Shown here piece by piece: positions 27,701-37,490 of a DNA stretch of 64,000 bases (positions are counted from its first letter, which is position 1; every line of letters begins with the position of its first letter). The translations under genes and the position numbers were made by a program. The DNA lies in contig NZ_JADJCO010000005.1 in NCBI RefSeq assembly GCF_016703145.1, positions 806,001-870,000 on the forward strand, written 5' to 3'. The stretch comes from Ottowia sp. (lineage in GTDB: Bacteria; Pseudomonadota; Gammaproteobacteria; Burkholderiales; Burkholderiaceae_C). Below the pieces are notes generated by a model. That model searched no databases, was not told the DNA's origin, and saw only the letters and a program-made list of their open reading frames with translations.

Positions 27701-28596
27701 CGCTGGGCTTCGGCAAAGCACTGGTTCTTGCTCAGGTGCATGGCCACTGTCAGCGGGATGTGGAAAAACAGCTCCCAGTTGTAGACCGCATAGGCACCGC
27801 CGGCGCTGAAGTCGAGGTCGTTGACCGGATAGGGCTGTCGCACCAGCTTGTCGTTGGGCTGATAGTTCTTGAAGAACTCGGCATACAACTCCGCAGCCGG
27901 TTGCATGCGCCGGCGAAGCAGCTTCAACTTCGCACCGGCCGCCAGATCCACGAGTTCGCCGCCGGCCAGCGCGACCATTGCCGCAGGAATGGCGACCGGA
28001 TCGCCCGCTGGCTGGTTCAACTTCGTGACCCCGAGCAGCTTGATCTGCGTGTCCGCGGCGAACGCAGCCCGGCGCTTCGCACCGAGGACGAGCTTCAGCC
28101 CGGGATGGGGCGTGTCGTGCAGTGCATCGACGAGCACGACGCGCGTTCCGGCGAGGATTTCCGCAGTGGCCGGCTCGGCAAGTTCGAACGCCTCCTTCGC
28201 ATTCAGCGTGACCATGCCGCCATCGGCTCCAGCCGCTTGAACGTCCTGCAGCAGGAAAATCTTGGCATCTTTCGCCAGCGGCGATTCGTATTTCTCCTGC
28301 AGTTCCACGTCCACCCCATAGGGCAGGGAAACGTCGCCGGCGGCGTAGTCGGTATCGGCTGCCTGCAGCGCGCTGGTTCCGCCACGGATCAAGCGCCGCG
28401 TCAGTTGCCCGACGAAGGGGTGCTGGTGAAGGTAGAAGCGGTAGCTCAGCTCCCGCTGCTGGGTGACGAAGTAGCGGGTGACCTTGGAAACCGTAGGGTC
28501 GGCGACCAAGGCGCCAAGACGCAGCAGAGCGGCGGCACGATCGAGGCTGCCGTGAAATGGCGTGATGTCCGCCTTGGCGAAGTTGGACGGGTTCAT
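24775..28596 (-). CDS. Tc toxin subunit A, C-terminal protein (pore-forming and TcB-binding part)
   Basis: This 1273-residue protein corresponds to the second half of insecticidal toxin-complex A subunits. The N-terminal third includes FHIPLTVAMHLSKNQCFAEA and QRWFHYLFDPTDD. A central helical region (about 600-900, rich in Lys/Glu/Ala) matches the channel-forming shaft. The end carries the TcB-binding domain segment YDTISDVILHIRYTAREGG (about 1107-1125). It starts 12 bp after the gene for the N-terminal part, with an AGGAGG ribosome site overlapping that gene's stop, so the two are co-translated. The arrangement resembles YenA1/YenA2 of Yersinia entomophaga. The protein would assemble with TcA-N and receive the TcB-TcC cocoon encoded at 42185-50182. 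Confidence 0.9.
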   Translation of the reverse strand: MNPSNFAKADITPFHGSLDRAAALLRLGALVADPTVSKVTRYFVTQQRELSYRFYLHQHPFVGQLTRRLIRGGTSALQAADTDYAAGDVSLPYGVDVELQEKYESPLAKDAKIFLLQDVQAAGADGGMVTLNAKEAFELAEPATAEILAGTRVVLVDALHDTPHPGLKLVLGAKRRAAFAADTQIKLLGVTKLNQPAGDPVAIPAAMVALAGGELVDLAAGAKLKLLRRRMQPAAELYAEFFKNYQPNDKLVRQPYPVNDLDFSAGGAYAVYNWELFFHIPLTVAMHLSKNQCFAEAQRWFHYLFDPTDDSDGPSPERFWKVRPFQSTDVKKAEEILVNLATGADAEVRNDTLNSIAAWEEAPFRPHVIARYRQQAYMLKTVMAYLDNLIDWGDSLFRQDTGEAIDEAMQLYVLATNILGPRPLPVPKKGSVRTQNYANLKKDMQKFGVVLRDMEADLLFDLTPAPSGSGDGERLNAVRSMGKALYFCVPRNDKLLGYWDTVADRLFKIRNSLNLQGVFRQLALFEPPIDPALLARAAAAGLDVGAVVSGLNQPLPLVRFQFLVQKATELAQEVKSLGNSLLSAMEKEDGEALAILRAKHERAMLEMVEHVRYAQWQEAIKAKEGLLQTLALAVQRYTYYERQLGKKADEIEKSIPELGKFDGDGLEKMKFAMQEPTVAPREIEVDIAQDLGASGGKIISSHEQEELIHLAGAQELQQAASNISIAAKYLTLLPEFGTKAEPLGVGAAIEFGGRALSTELSMVADSINAQANRSSYEASKAARIGNYARREQEWSFQSNLAAGEITQIFKQLRAAQIREAIAEKEWDNHQKQIKNAQEVEFFLTGEKNAAWTQKIDSTEKKTTNKAFYAWMKREVKGLYSQCFQFAFDIAKKAERALQHELGNPQLSYLQFGYLAGKEGLLAGEKLYLDIKRMEMAYHDQNQREYELTKHVSLLQLNPLALIQLRATGRCTIELPEELFDMDGPGHYFRRIKTVAVSVPCVTGPYASVNCTLTLLSSRIRTTPVVGDADDDSRFSDYLGSLQSIVTSSAQNDSGMFETNFRDERYLPFENSGAIGKWQLQLPANPSKDDPAQFDYDTISDVILHIRYTAREGGSLLRSEAIGRLKAKAIGSVRLFSLRNEFPTEWARFQNDAPVDGFHALKLRLRKEHFPFWNQARLKSSEPSRIDFLARSRDSVELIVPADPENPAVPEKKDALNKNMAFGNILVGELTNIKPGDVLRRPLDKADEASFELSIYVSTVSVMDISEMWIAVHW

Positions 28597-28608
28597 GCTG
28601 GCGGCCTC

Positions 28609-31600
28609 CTATCGGTTGAACCGGGTGCTTGCGGTCAGGCCGGGCAGTGCCTGGAGGCCGGACAGATTCGTAAGCCGCGCCGCATGGGCCGCGCTGAAGC
28701 CGGCGCTGCCGACGACGCTGATGGCCGCGGCCGCCTGCGTGGCCTCCGCGCTGGCTGCCCAGGTGCGGGCCAGACCGAGTTCGGCGCCTGCTTCGGGGGC
28801 CACGGCCAAGGACGTGTCCTGTAGGGCTTGCACGTCCTGCAGTCCGGCCAGGCTCTTGAACTCCAGGCCCGTCCAGCCTTGCGGCCCGATCACCCGGTTG
28901 TCGAAGTTCAGGCTGGTCACCCCATTCACGAGCCAGTCGTTGCGCTGCGACAGGCCCAGGATCGAGTGCTGGTCGATCGGCGGCGGGTGGAACACCTGGT
29001 CCAACTCGGGCACGAGCCAGGGCACGAACGGCGTGAACGGACGCACCTTCAGCGGCGGCGATCCCGGTGGCGCCGGCGCAGGAACCCAGCCCTTCCAGTT
29101 CTCCACCGTCGTCTCGATCACGCTGGGCTCGGCGAACAAGGTATGGCGACGCCGGTCGTTCTGGTAGAAGAAGGGCTTCGTCAGCGATGCCATCTCCTCG
29201 AGCCCCCCATTGATTGCTGCGGCGACCTCCGCCGGATCCGTCGCGCCCTGGACTGCTGGGTCGGACGCCTGCACGGTCGGCAGGTTCAAGTTGTTGTTGC
29301 ACAGCAGCAGCGTGTACGAACCTGTGTCGCCGAGAAGAGCATCGACTTTCGGATCGATGGGCTTGGCCAGCGGGTCGGTCGTGATCTGCTTGCGGTATCT
29401 CACCTCGAGGCGGATCGTGCCTGTATAGCGGTTGTTGCTGATCTGGCTTGCGGAAACCAAGAAAGGATTGGCCGGCACCTTGCCCATGATTCCATTCACT
29501 CTATAGGCCTGTGCTTTCTGCGGGGGGCTGTTCCGTCCGGCCAAATAGAATGCCTTCTCGAACGGCTTACCGAGATGGATGTAGACGCCGAGTTCCTCGC
29601 CGTCCTTGCCGCGCTGCTCCTTCGAGACGTGTACACGAACCGTGTCGCTCTGGAATTTCGGCAACCCCGCGGCCTCCATCACCTCGGGCGTGCCGTAGGC
29701 ACCGGATTCGCGCGTGCTCCATTCGCCGTTCAGGTACTCGCTCCAGTGAAGTTGGGCCTCGACGGTGAGCTTGTTATCCGAGGTTGCGATCGCCTTGTCC
29801 TTCAGATCGGCCACGGTCAAGTTGGCGATGGCGTCAGGCGGTGTAGGCGGTGGAGACGGTGGTGGACTCGGTGACTTGTGAGCTGGATAGATCTTGAGAG
29901 CCGCCGGCAAAATCTTCATTTGTTGTGCTCGCGGCATCTCAGGCTTCTCGAGAAACGTCACCCAGAACAGGTACAGCCGATCTCGCCACACCACCGGCGC
30001 CAGGTGGTCACCCGAGATCTCGGCGCTCACCGGTTCCCACGGCGTCCACATCTGACGCGCATAACGTCGGTAGAAATACTTGTACGGCTGGCTGAAGGTA
30101 CGCCCGAAGACGTGCAGCACACGCTGCCCGTCGTCGAAGTGCATCGCAACGATGTCCAGCCGGGCCAGTTCGTCGAGCTTCTTCAGGTAGTTCAGGAAGG
30201 CGTCCTCGACCAGGTCGCTGGAGACATCGCCTTGCAGCAAGGCGCCTTCGAGCTCGGAGAACAGATGGGTCTTGTCGTCGCGGAACTCCGGCTCGAGCCA
30301 GTTCTCCGGGAACAGGAAGATCTTGCGGTTGGCTTCCCAGACCCGATAGCGCTTCATCCATTCCCACTGCTTGGCGTCGATGGCCGATGGATGCACCTTC
30401 GGCTCCAGGTTCAGCAGGCAGCGCTGGATGAAGAGCTGCACCGATGCGATGGCCAGGCGGATGCGCGAGGTCTGCACCACTGGCTCCATGCCGGGGTCGA
30501 TCAGCAGGTGTTCGTACACCTGTTCGATCCTGTCGAGGTGATGCACGTGCATGAAGTAGGCGCTGAGCGCGTCGCGCTGGCGCCGCCGCAACCGGTCGAA
30601 GATCGGCTGCGCCACGGCTTGCCAGGCCTGCGGCTCGTAGCGGGCCTTGACCGCCGCCTTCAGGCCGCGGGCAGCCTCGAACCCGATGTCGCTGCCGCCC
30701 TGCAGGCGCACCAGGCCCGACAGGTCGAGCAGCGCCTCCAGCGGCACGCCGAAGCGCTCGACCACCTGCAGCGCCTGCCACAAGCGCGACAAGGGTTGTT
30801 CGTTCTTGAAGAACGATTTCTCCTCATCCGCAAATGCCGAATCGGTCCGGAACAAAGCCCTCGCCGCCGCCCTGACCGTGGTCGGTTCACGCCGCGTCAA
30901 TGTCGCGAAGCGGGCGAACACGTCGTCGCGGCGCGTTGCGGGTGGGGCGGCTTCGTCGATCTCGAAGAGATCGATCAGCTCGTCGCCGGTCGCGGACAGC
31001 GCGCTCCGCAGCCTCACATAGGCGGCCAGGCGCAAGAAGCCTTTGAAATGCGCCTTGGCGTCCTCTGACGGCCCAGGCTCTTGCACCGGCAGGCCCCCAA
31101 GCACCAGTCCGCCGAAGACCTCGGCATGCGTCTGCACATGCCTGATTTCGCGCACGCCAAGGTCCAGGCTCTGCGCCAGTTGCAGCACCTTGACGAGCAG
31201 CGTGATCGCACGGTCCGCGGCATCGGCTTCATCCGCCGGGTACAGCGTCAGGTTGGACACCGGACTTTTCGGCAAGGAATCGCCTTGCACACGCAGGCGG
31301 ACGTCGCCGCCGGCCAATTTGCCGATCTCGAGCCTGAAGCCGTAGAGCACGCCGGCCTGCAGTTCCAGCGCTTCGTCCAATACCTGGGGTTCGCCGGTTG
31401 CCGATCCTTCCAGGAACACCGGCCGCGCCAGATGGTCGAAGCGGAGACTGGCCTTGGCGCCCTTCTTCTCCAGTTCGACGAGGAAACGATAGGCGCCCGT
31501 CGCCGGCACGGCGAGGTAACCCGCAAAGACGGCGCTGTCGGCATTGCCGGGCTTGATCGGCTCCCCGCCCGCGTCTGCCTGCTTCAACGCAGTGTCGACG

Positions 31601-34600
31601 TCGGCGACCGCGCGCACGGTCAATGCCTCACCGCCGAAGTCCTCGTTCGGATGGAAGGTCACCGTCACGCCCGATTTGCCGATGGCGACGAGTTCGTCCA
31701 GCAGCGGCGCCGCGCGGCCCAGCATCCGCTTGTCGGCGAGAAGGCTTTCCACCAGCTTCGGGTCACTGCCCGTCTGCACGGAGAGCGTCTGCACGATGAA
31801 CTGGCGCACCAGCCCCCGTTGCAGGAAGGGCAGGAAGGCGGCCGCGATGCGCATGCGACGCTTGGCCAGCGTCTTCCGATTCGTCTCGCCGATGGTCTCT
31901 TCGTCGAGCGCGTTGCCATCCGGGCCGAGTGCCCCCGCGCCCAGGAGCGGGCGGAACAGTTCGGGTTTGTCTTCCTGCGCTGTGAGAAACCCAAGGCCGC
32001 CGTCGCCACCGAGCAAGCCGGCCTGCTCGAGCAGGTACTGGTCGAAGAACTCGTCGGCCTGCTTCTGCGCCATCTCGAACAGCGTCGCCAGCAGCGCCCC
32101 GGCGTGCCGGTCCTCCAGCCCCTTGCGTTTCGGGTCGAACAATCGCACCGTGAGCTTTTGCAGCTTGCGGACGTCGTCATAGCGGGGTTCGCGCACGGCG
32201 GGCTCGGACTCCAATGCCTTCGCATCGAGCGGCGCTTCGCCGTCCTCCAGTACCTTGGAAACCGTGAACTCGGCGGTTCCGTTGACGATGTCCAGCAGGC
32301 GCGCAACCGCCTCGGGTGCCAGCGCCAGGCTCAGCTTCTGCCGCAGCAGTTCGTCGGTGGGCGTCTCGCCGGCCGGTGGCACGGCATGCTCCAGCCGGAT
32401 GGCGCGCACGCCGTCGGCCAGCGACTTCAGCAGCCCCAGCCTTGCCGGCCTGTCGGGCCGGTAGCGCCCGACGGCGTCGAAGCGGTGACGGAAGAGGAAC
32501 TCCAGGTCGTCGGTCTTCAGGCCGCTGGCCTTCACGGCGTCGACGATGTCGATGAAGCGCAGGGTCTCGGACAGCGGCTGGTCCTGCGCTTCGAGGGTTT
32601 GGAGCGGGTCGTTGTGCAGATGCACCAGCATGAATGGGTCGCAGCCGGACAAGTCCTTGAGCGCAAGCAACTCGGCGATCGACAACGACAACGCCTTCGC
32701 CAGCAGCTTGTGGCGATACAGCAGCGAGACGCTCGCCAGCGACAGGTACGGCGCGGTGTCGAACTTCCCACCGTCGATGACCTGGCGGATCTCGCCGGCC
32801 GTCAGGCCAAGCGCACCTTGCAGCGCCAGCATGTGGCTGCTGATCAGTGAAAAGGCCTCGGCCTTCTCCTGCACCGCGTCGAGCAGTGCGGCCAGCAGCG
32901 GGTGGCCGGGCAGCCGAGCTTTCAAGGCATCCTTCATCGGCTTGCTGAGCAGACCCGGGAACGACAGGCGCTGGATGCCGCGCAGGGAGTCGTAGGGCAC
33001 TTGCAATGGCGTCCCGAGGAAGGCCGCCGGGTCGATCTTGTCCGCGTCCTTCACGTCCTCGCGCTGGACTTCATGGACCATCGATTGCTTCAAGTCCTCC
33101 AGCCACGGGACTGTCAGATAGTCGCCGTAAGGGTGGTCGAAGGCGACGTCGCTCTTCAGCACGCCAGGCGTCAGGAACAGCTGCGCGTACAGCGGCTTGT
33201 CGCCGTCGGCGGCGATGTCGGACCACAGCGCCAGCAGCTTGATGCGGCCTTGCTTGCCGGGCTTCAACCGCTCGTCCAGCGTCTTCAGGTGCGACAGGCG
33301 AAGGAGCGCAGTTTCCATCGATGCGGCGAACTTCGCCTGATCTGCCTGCTGCAGAACGTCCGGTGGCATGAACGCGCCCAATGCCCGGCCGGTTTCCTCG
33401 ATCGTCCAGCCGAGCTTGCGCCACAGGCGCACGAGCAGGTTCAGGCGCCGCAAGACCGGTGACAGCCGCTCGATCCGCTGGGCGGTGTCTTGGGCGCTGT
33501 CACCGGTATCCGCCGGCGTGCCATCGGCGAAGCGCAGGAAGGTCAAGTCGAAATTGCAGCCGCTGTCCGGGTCAACCAGCATCAGCACCTGGTCGAACGC
33601 AATCGCCTCGATCTTCTGCTTCAGTTCCGCCTCGATCTTCTGCGCCAGTTGGACTCTGCTTTCCGTGGTCAGGCCCGCTGCGGCATGGGCAAGTTCCTCG
33701 GCCTTGGTCTTGAGCCGCTGCTCGAAGGCCAGTGCCTCGCGCAGGTCCTCCCAGCCGGTCCGGTGCGTCTTCTCGTCTTCGACACCCAGTTCATCGAAGC
33801 GCAACTGGTCGGCGGGCGACAGCTCGCTGCGGTTCCGGCCGTCCAGCAGCTTGTCCTGCTCGTAACCGGGCTTCTTCTTGTGGTCGAGATAGAAGCGCGC
33901 ATCGCGAATCGACACGCCCAGCTTGCAGAGCAAGCCCAGGCCGGCCAACTCGGGGTTGACGAACCGCGTTCCGAGGATCTCGACCAGTTCCTTGTACGTG
34001 ACACCCAGCCGCCGCGACAAAGCCTTGGCCGAGTTCAGGTCGGTCCGCTGCCCGCTGTCCTTGTCGATGGCCTCGGTCAGTGCTTCCTCGGGCGTGTCGT
34101 AGCCGTAAAGCGCGTGCCAGTTCTTCAGCGCTTCTTGATCGGTGAAGATCGACAGCTCCGCCGGCGACAGTCCCAGCCGCTCCATGAAGATGCACTGCAG
34201 GTCGAATGGCTGCTTGTCGTCCGACAGCGCGTCGCTCGGGCGCAACGTGTCCAGCACATCGGCCATCGGCGTCTCGAAATGCTCGCAGAACTGGCGCGCG
34301 GTCTCGATCCACGGATCGAAGGGCAGGCACAGCGGGTATTGCCGATCCCGCAGCTTGGCGTAGGCCTCGCGAATCACGTACTGCGGCTCGGCCAGCAACT
34401 CGGCCGTGCCGGCGTCGCCGGTGTCCCTGGCCGCATCGCCGGCCAAGTCATCGTTGGCGATGTGGTATTCGAGGACCTCGTTCACCAGGTCGATGTAGGG
34501 CATCGCCGTCTGCGTGTTGGCACAGGTCAGCGCGATGTAGGGAATGTCCGGCCGCTTGCCGATCAAGGCGTCGTAGGGCGCGGCGAAGGCTCCGCCCTGC

Positions 34601-37092
34601 CACTTGTTTCTGCGCTTGAGGCCCCACTCCTCCAGCGACTGCAGCAGGTCCACCAGATACGCGGCCGGGCTCAGCACCGAGCGGCAATGCTCGCACTCGC
34701 AGTAGTCCATCGAGCCGAACAGCGACTCCATCGTGGGGAACTGCTTCACCAGATCGCTGCGCACGCTGTCACGCACTTCGGGCGAAGCCGACATGCCCAT
34801 CACCGGCAGCTCGGCGTCGAACTTCCTGGCGACCGTGAACAGGTTGTAGACCACGCTGCCCACCTGCACCGAGCGGTCGAATATCGACTTGGCTTCGTCG
34901 GGCGCCGGCTGCTTCCCTTGGTGATTTTCCGCGTACTTCGTGTCGTAGCGGCTGATGAAGTCGGCGGCTTCGAGCTCCGTCACGTCGTAGGCTGAATGGA
35001 GCCCCATCGCCATCAGCACCGGCACCGCTTCGCTGCCCGGCGTGATCTGCGCCAAACGATGCAGCGCCTGCAGTTGGGGTAGAGCCGCCTTTTCTTCTTC
35101 GGACAGAACCGCCTTCTCTTCCTCGCCCTCGCCTTCGCGCGTGTTGCCGTGGACCTCGAGAAAACGCTTCGCCGATGTCGCCCCGAGCCGGAACCCTTGT
35201 GCGGCGGCCCGGCGCAACACCTTGACCGTGGCGTCGGTGGCCGCCGGCAAGCTGATCTCCCCGCGTTCGACCTTGCGCCCGAGCAACTGCGTCGGGTAGC
35301 TCAGGCGCAGCCTGCGTGCGTTGTCCTCGGCGTAGGCCTGGAGCCGGGCTTGCGGTGTCGCGCCGGCGTAGGCGGTTGGAACCAGCGCGTCCAGCGCCTT
35401 CGCGGCCGCTTCGGTCAGATCACCCTCCGGCTCCGCACCCGCCAGACGACGGGCTGCGACGATCCAGGTTTCGGCACGGTCGAAGTCGTGGTCCAGCAAC
35501 TGCACCGGGTCGTCGATCGGTTGCCCACCCTCGCCGTCGGCAGCACGCAGTTGCAGCAACCGCGTCGTCATCCCGGCGCTGTTGCCGGTGAGCAGGGCGA
35601 GCTTGCCCTGAAGGCGCAGCTTGCGGATGTCTGCGTCGCCCAATCCGGCATCGCGCGCGGCGGCCCAGACCTGCGCCACGTCGCCATCGCCGCGCTGCGC
35701 AAGAAAGGCGGTCTTGAACTTGTCTTGGGCCGCTTCGGGCAGCCCGCTGGCCTGGATCAGCTCGCCATAGGTCGAACGTGATCCGGGCACGGCGGCGGCC
35801 AGCCGCTGCGTCGCGGCGAACCCGGCGAAGCGCTCCGTCAGTTCTGCAATCGACGCCACGGGCAAATCCACGATGCGGGCATCGTGTACCGCCGTCAGCG
35901 CCTCGGCCACGTCTGCGGGGTCCACCTGCGCGAGCAGCGCCTTGTCCGACGGCAGCCCCGCGCGCAACAGGCCGTACAACGCCTGCGCCGGCAACGGAAC
36001 GCCCGCGGCCACCAGCCCTTCGGCCTGGGCGGCCAGCGCGAGCAGGCGTGCGTCCCAGCCGGTGGCGCGGCTGAGCGCGCTCAGGTCCTGCTGCTCCTCG
36101 TCTTCCTTGGCGCCTGCCAGCCTGTCGAGTTGCTCTACGTGCGGCAGCACGCTGGCCGACAGGCGCTGGTACTCGGCGGCCAGCGTCTTCAGGCCGTCGG
36201 GGGCCACCAGGTTCAGGCTGGCGTCCGGCGCGAGCCCGTTCAACGGGCGGGAGAGCACGACTTCCGTGTCTTCGGCGCCGCCTGCCTTCACTGCGCGCAC
36301 TTCCAGGCTGCCCGCCGCCGCGCCCGCGTCGTAGCTCAGCGTGTAGCGCCCGTCCGCGCCCGTGGGAGCCTCGCCGAGCGGCGTGAGCTTGCCGCCGAAC
36401 TCGCGCCGGTACAGGCGCAGCTTCAGCCCATCGGCCGGCAGCCCGCATTCCAGCACGACCGTCCCTTCGAGGCTGCGCCGCGCTGGAGGCTGCGCGAGCG
36501 CCGGCAGCCGCAGATCGACGATCTCCATCGGCCCGGCGTTCGGAACCAGTTCGGCAGACGCAATGGGCTTGTCGTCGGCGCCGATGGCGGCCACGCGCAG
36601 ATGAATCGCGTCCACGCCCGGCAGCGGCTCGTAGCGGATGGTGTAGCGGCCATCGCCGTCGGTGACGTCCTCGCCCAGGCGGACCGCGGCGCGGTCCGAC
36701 TCATGGCTGGCGCGCACGCGAATGCCCGGCTCGGCAGGTGCATCCTGGCCCTCGCGCTGCACGCGGCCGGCGACGACGCGCACGCGCGCAGCGGGCTCCG
36801 CATCGAAAGCCCCGATCTCGCCCAACGCCGCATTCAGCGCCTTTGCGGTCTCCTCGTCGACCTCGCCGCCGTCGTGGTGCATGCGCTGCCGCTGAAACAG
36901 TTCGACCGTTTTTTTCGTGGTACTGCCATAAGCCTGCGCCCGCTGCTCATCGTCCAGCTTTCGCAGCCGCTCATCCAGCGGGCCCGGTTCCTCGCTGATC
37001 ACCCCGCGCCGCAGCAGCGCGATCAGCCCGGCCTGCAGGTTGGCGACCGCTGCTTGGTCATTGTGGAGGACGGGTGTGACGATCGGCTTCAT
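28609..37092 (-). CDS. Tc toxin subunit A, giant N-terminal protein (shell, neuraminidase-like region)
   Basis: This 2827-residue protein starts with a peptidoglycan-binding-like helical module (LQAGLIALLRRGVI...GSTTKKTVELFQRQ...ETAKALNAAL, residues 18-90). Two carboxypeptidase-regulatory-like beta sandwiches follow (DVTDGDGRYTIRY near 145 and APTGADGRYTLSYD near 250). Next comes a long alpha-helical VRP1/TcA shell, including the Cys-rich SMDYCECEHCRSVLSPAAYL. Towards the C-terminus is the neuraminidase-like region (IQRCLLNLEP, WEWMKRYRVWEANRKIFLFP, ENWLEP). A proline-rich stretch (SPSPPPSPPPTPP) lies in the last 500 residues. It is longer than a whole canonical TcA (about 2,500), so TcA here totals about 4,100 residues over two chains. 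Confidence 0.88.
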   Translation of the reverse strand: MKPIVTPVLHNDQAAVANLQAGLIALLRRGVISEEPGPLDERLRKLDDEQRAQAYGSTTKKTVELFQRQRMHHDGGEVDEETAKALNAALGEIGAFDAEPAARVRVVAGRVQREGQDAPAEPGIRVRASHESDRAAVRLGEDVTDGDGRYTIRYEPLPGVDAIHLRVAAIGADDKPIASAELVPNAGPMEIVDLRLPALAQPPARRSLEGTVVLECGLPADGLKLRLYRREFGGKLTPLGEAPTGADGRYTLSYDAGAAAGSLEVRAVKAGGAEDTEVVLSRPLNGLAPDASLNLVAPDGLKTLAAEYQRLSASVLPHVEQLDRLAGAKEDEEQQDLSALSRATGWDARLLALAAQAEGLVAAGVPLPAQALYGLLRAGLPSDKALLAQVDPADVAEALTAVHDARIVDLPVASIAELTERFAGFAATQRLAAAVPGSRSTYGELIQASGLPEAAQDKFKTAFLAQRGDGDVAQVWAAARDAGLGDADIRKLRLQGKLALLTGNSAGMTTRLLQLRAADGEGGQPIDDPVQLLDHDFDRAETWIVAARRLAGAEPEGDLTEAAAKALDALVPTAYAGATPQARLQAYAEDNARRLRLSYPTQLLGRKVERGEISLPAATDATVKVLRRAAAQGFRLGATSAKRFLEVHGNTREGEGEEEKAVLSEEEKAALPQLQALHRLAQITPGSEAVPVLMAMGLHSAYDVTELEAADFISRYDTKYAENHQGKQPAPDEAKSIFDRSVQVGSVVYNLFTVARKFDAELPVMGMSASPEVRDSVRSDLVKQFPTMESLFGSMDYCECEHCRSVLSPAAYLVDLLQSLEEWGLKRRNKWQGGAFAAPYDALIGKRPDIPYIALTCANTQTAMPYIDLVNEVLEYHIANDDLAGDAARDTGDAGTAELLAEPQYVIREAYAKLRDRQYPLCLPFDPWIETARQFCEHFETPMADVLDTLRPSDALSDDKQPFDLQCIFMERLGLSPAELSIFTDQEALKNWHALYGYDTPEEALTEAIDKDSGQRTDLNSAKALSRRLGVTYKELVEILGTRFVNPELAGLGLLCKLGVSIRDARFYLDHKKKPGYEQDKLLDGRNRSELSPADQLRFDELGVEDEKTHRTGWEDLREALAFEQRLKTKAEELAHAAAGLTTESRVQLAQKIEAELKQKIEAIAFDQVLMLVDPDSGCNFDLTFLRFADGTPADTGDSAQDTAQRIERLSPVLRRLNLLVRLWRKLGWTIEETGRALGAFMPPDVLQQADQAKFAASMETALLRLSHLKTLDERLKPGKQGRIKLLALWSDIAADGDKPLYAQLFLTPGVLKSDVAFDHPYGDYLTVPWLEDLKQSMVHEVQREDVKDADKIDPAAFLGTPLQVPYDSLRGIQRLSFPGLLSKPMKDALKARLPGHPLLAALLDAVQEKAEAFSLISSHMLALQGALGLTAGEIRQVIDGGKFDTAPYLSLASVSLLYRHKLLAKALSLSIAELLALKDLSGCDPFMLVHLHNDPLQTLEAQDQPLSETLRFIDIVDAVKASGLKTDDLEFLFRHRFDAVGRYRPDRPARLGLLKSLADGVRAIRLEHAVPPAGETPTDELLRQKLSLALAPEAVARLLDIVNGTAEFTVSKVLEDGEAPLDAKALESEPAVREPRYDDVRKLQKLTVRLFDPKRKGLEDRHAGALLATLFEMAQKQADEFFDQYLLEQAGLLGGDGGLGFLTAQEDKPELFRPLLGAGALGPDGNALDEETIGETNRKTLAKRRMRIAAAFLPFLQRGLVRQFIVQTLSVQTGSDPKLVESLLADKRMLGRAAPLLDELVAIGKSGVTVTFHPNEDFGGEALTVRAVADVDTALKQADAGGEPIKPGNADSAVFAGYLAVPATGAYRFLVELEKKGAKASLRFDHLARPVFLEGSATGEPQVLDEALELQAGVLYGFRLEIGKLAGGDVRLRVQGDSLPKSPVSNLTLYPADEADAADRAITLLVKVLQLAQSLDLGVREIRHVQTHAEVFGGLVLGGLPVQEPGPSEDAKAHFKGFLRLAAYVRLRSALSATGDELIDLFEIDEAAPPATRRDDVFARFATLTRREPTTVRAAARALFRTDSAFADEEKSFFKNEQPLSRLWQALQVVERFGVPLEALLDLSGLVRLQGGSDIGFEAARGLKAAVKARYEPQAWQAVAQPIFDRLRRRQRDALSAYFMHVHHLDRIEQVYEHLLIDPGMEPVVQTSRIRLAIASVQLFIQRCLLNLEPKVHPSAIDAKQWEWMKRYRVWEANRKIFLFPENWLEPEFRDDKTHLFSELEGALLQGDVSSDLVEDAFLNYLKKLDELARLDIVAMHFDDGQRVLHVFGRTFSQPYKYFYRRYARQMWTPWEPVSAEISGDHLAPVVWRDRLYLFWVTFLEKPEMPRAQQMKILPAALKIYPAHKSPSPPPSPPPTPPDAIANLTVADLKDKAIATSDNKLTVEAQLHWSEYLNGEWSTRESGAYGTPEVMEAAGLPKFQSDTVRVHVSKEQRGKDGEELGVYIHLGKPFEKAFYLAGRNSPPQKAQAYRVNGIMGKVPANPFLVSASQISNNRYTGTIRLEVRYRKQITTDPLAKPIDPKVDALLGDTGSYTLLLCNNNLNLPTVQASDPAVQGATDPAEVAAAINGGLEEMASLTKPFFYQNDRRRHTLFAEPSVIETTVENWKGWVPAPAPPGSPPLKVRPFTPFVPWLVPELDQVFHPPPIDQHSILGLSQRNDWLVNGVTSLNFDNRVIGPQGWTGLEFKSLAGLQDVQALQDTSLAVAPEAGAELGLARTWAASAEATQAAAAISVVGSAGFSAAHAARLTNLSGLQALPGLTASTRFNR

Positions 37093-37214
37093 GACGCTGC
37101 TCCTCGGAAGATGTTGTTGTTGCGCCTCGGGTTCATCGGGCGGGTGGCGCCGCGCAGGGTGTCAGGCTCGCCATAATGGTCATATCGAGCATATTGGTGT
37201 TTTTGGGGCGGGCC

Positions 37215-37487
37215 ATGATCAGTGAAACCAATGCCGTCGCGTTCCGGCAGAACCTGGGCGAGATGCTCAACCAGGTGCAGTACCGGCATGACAGCATCGT
37301 CATCAAGAAGGACGGCAAGCCGGTGGCGGCGCTGGTCGATGCCCGCCTGTTCGAGCGCATCCGGCGCATGCAGGCCCGCTTCGACGCGTTGAGCCAGCGC
37401 ATCGAAGCCGGCTACGCTGCGGTGCCCGAGGCCGAAGGCCTGGCCGAGATCGACGCCGCCGTGGCCGAAGCCCGTGCCGGGCGCTGA
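37215..37487 (+). CDS. Phd-type antitoxin of a PIN toxin pair
   Basis: This 90-residue protein reads MISETNAVAFRQNLGEMLNQ, then VQYRHDSIVIKKDGKPVAAL and VDARLFERIRRM, the Phd/YefM DNA-binding and dimer domain, with a helical C-terminus to wrap the toxin. The ATG at 37215 is preceded by GGGGCGGG. It is followed 3 bp later by the PIN-domain gene. The pair is on the plus strand between two Tc gene groups on the minus strand. An ATAT-N5-ATAT inverted repeat about 35 bp upstream may be the operator. Confidence 0.85.
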   Translation: MISETNAVAFRQNLGEMLNQVQYRHDSIVIKKDGKPVAALVDARLFERIRRMQARFDALSQRIEAGYAAVPEAEGLAEIDAAVAEARAGR

Positions 37488-37490
37488 GCC

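Noticed and set aside
30360..30370. CATTCCCACT inside TcA as a possible distal guaA attachment site
   Set aside because: The match to the guaA end is only 10 bp and lies within an intact toxin gene, so chance is the better explanation.
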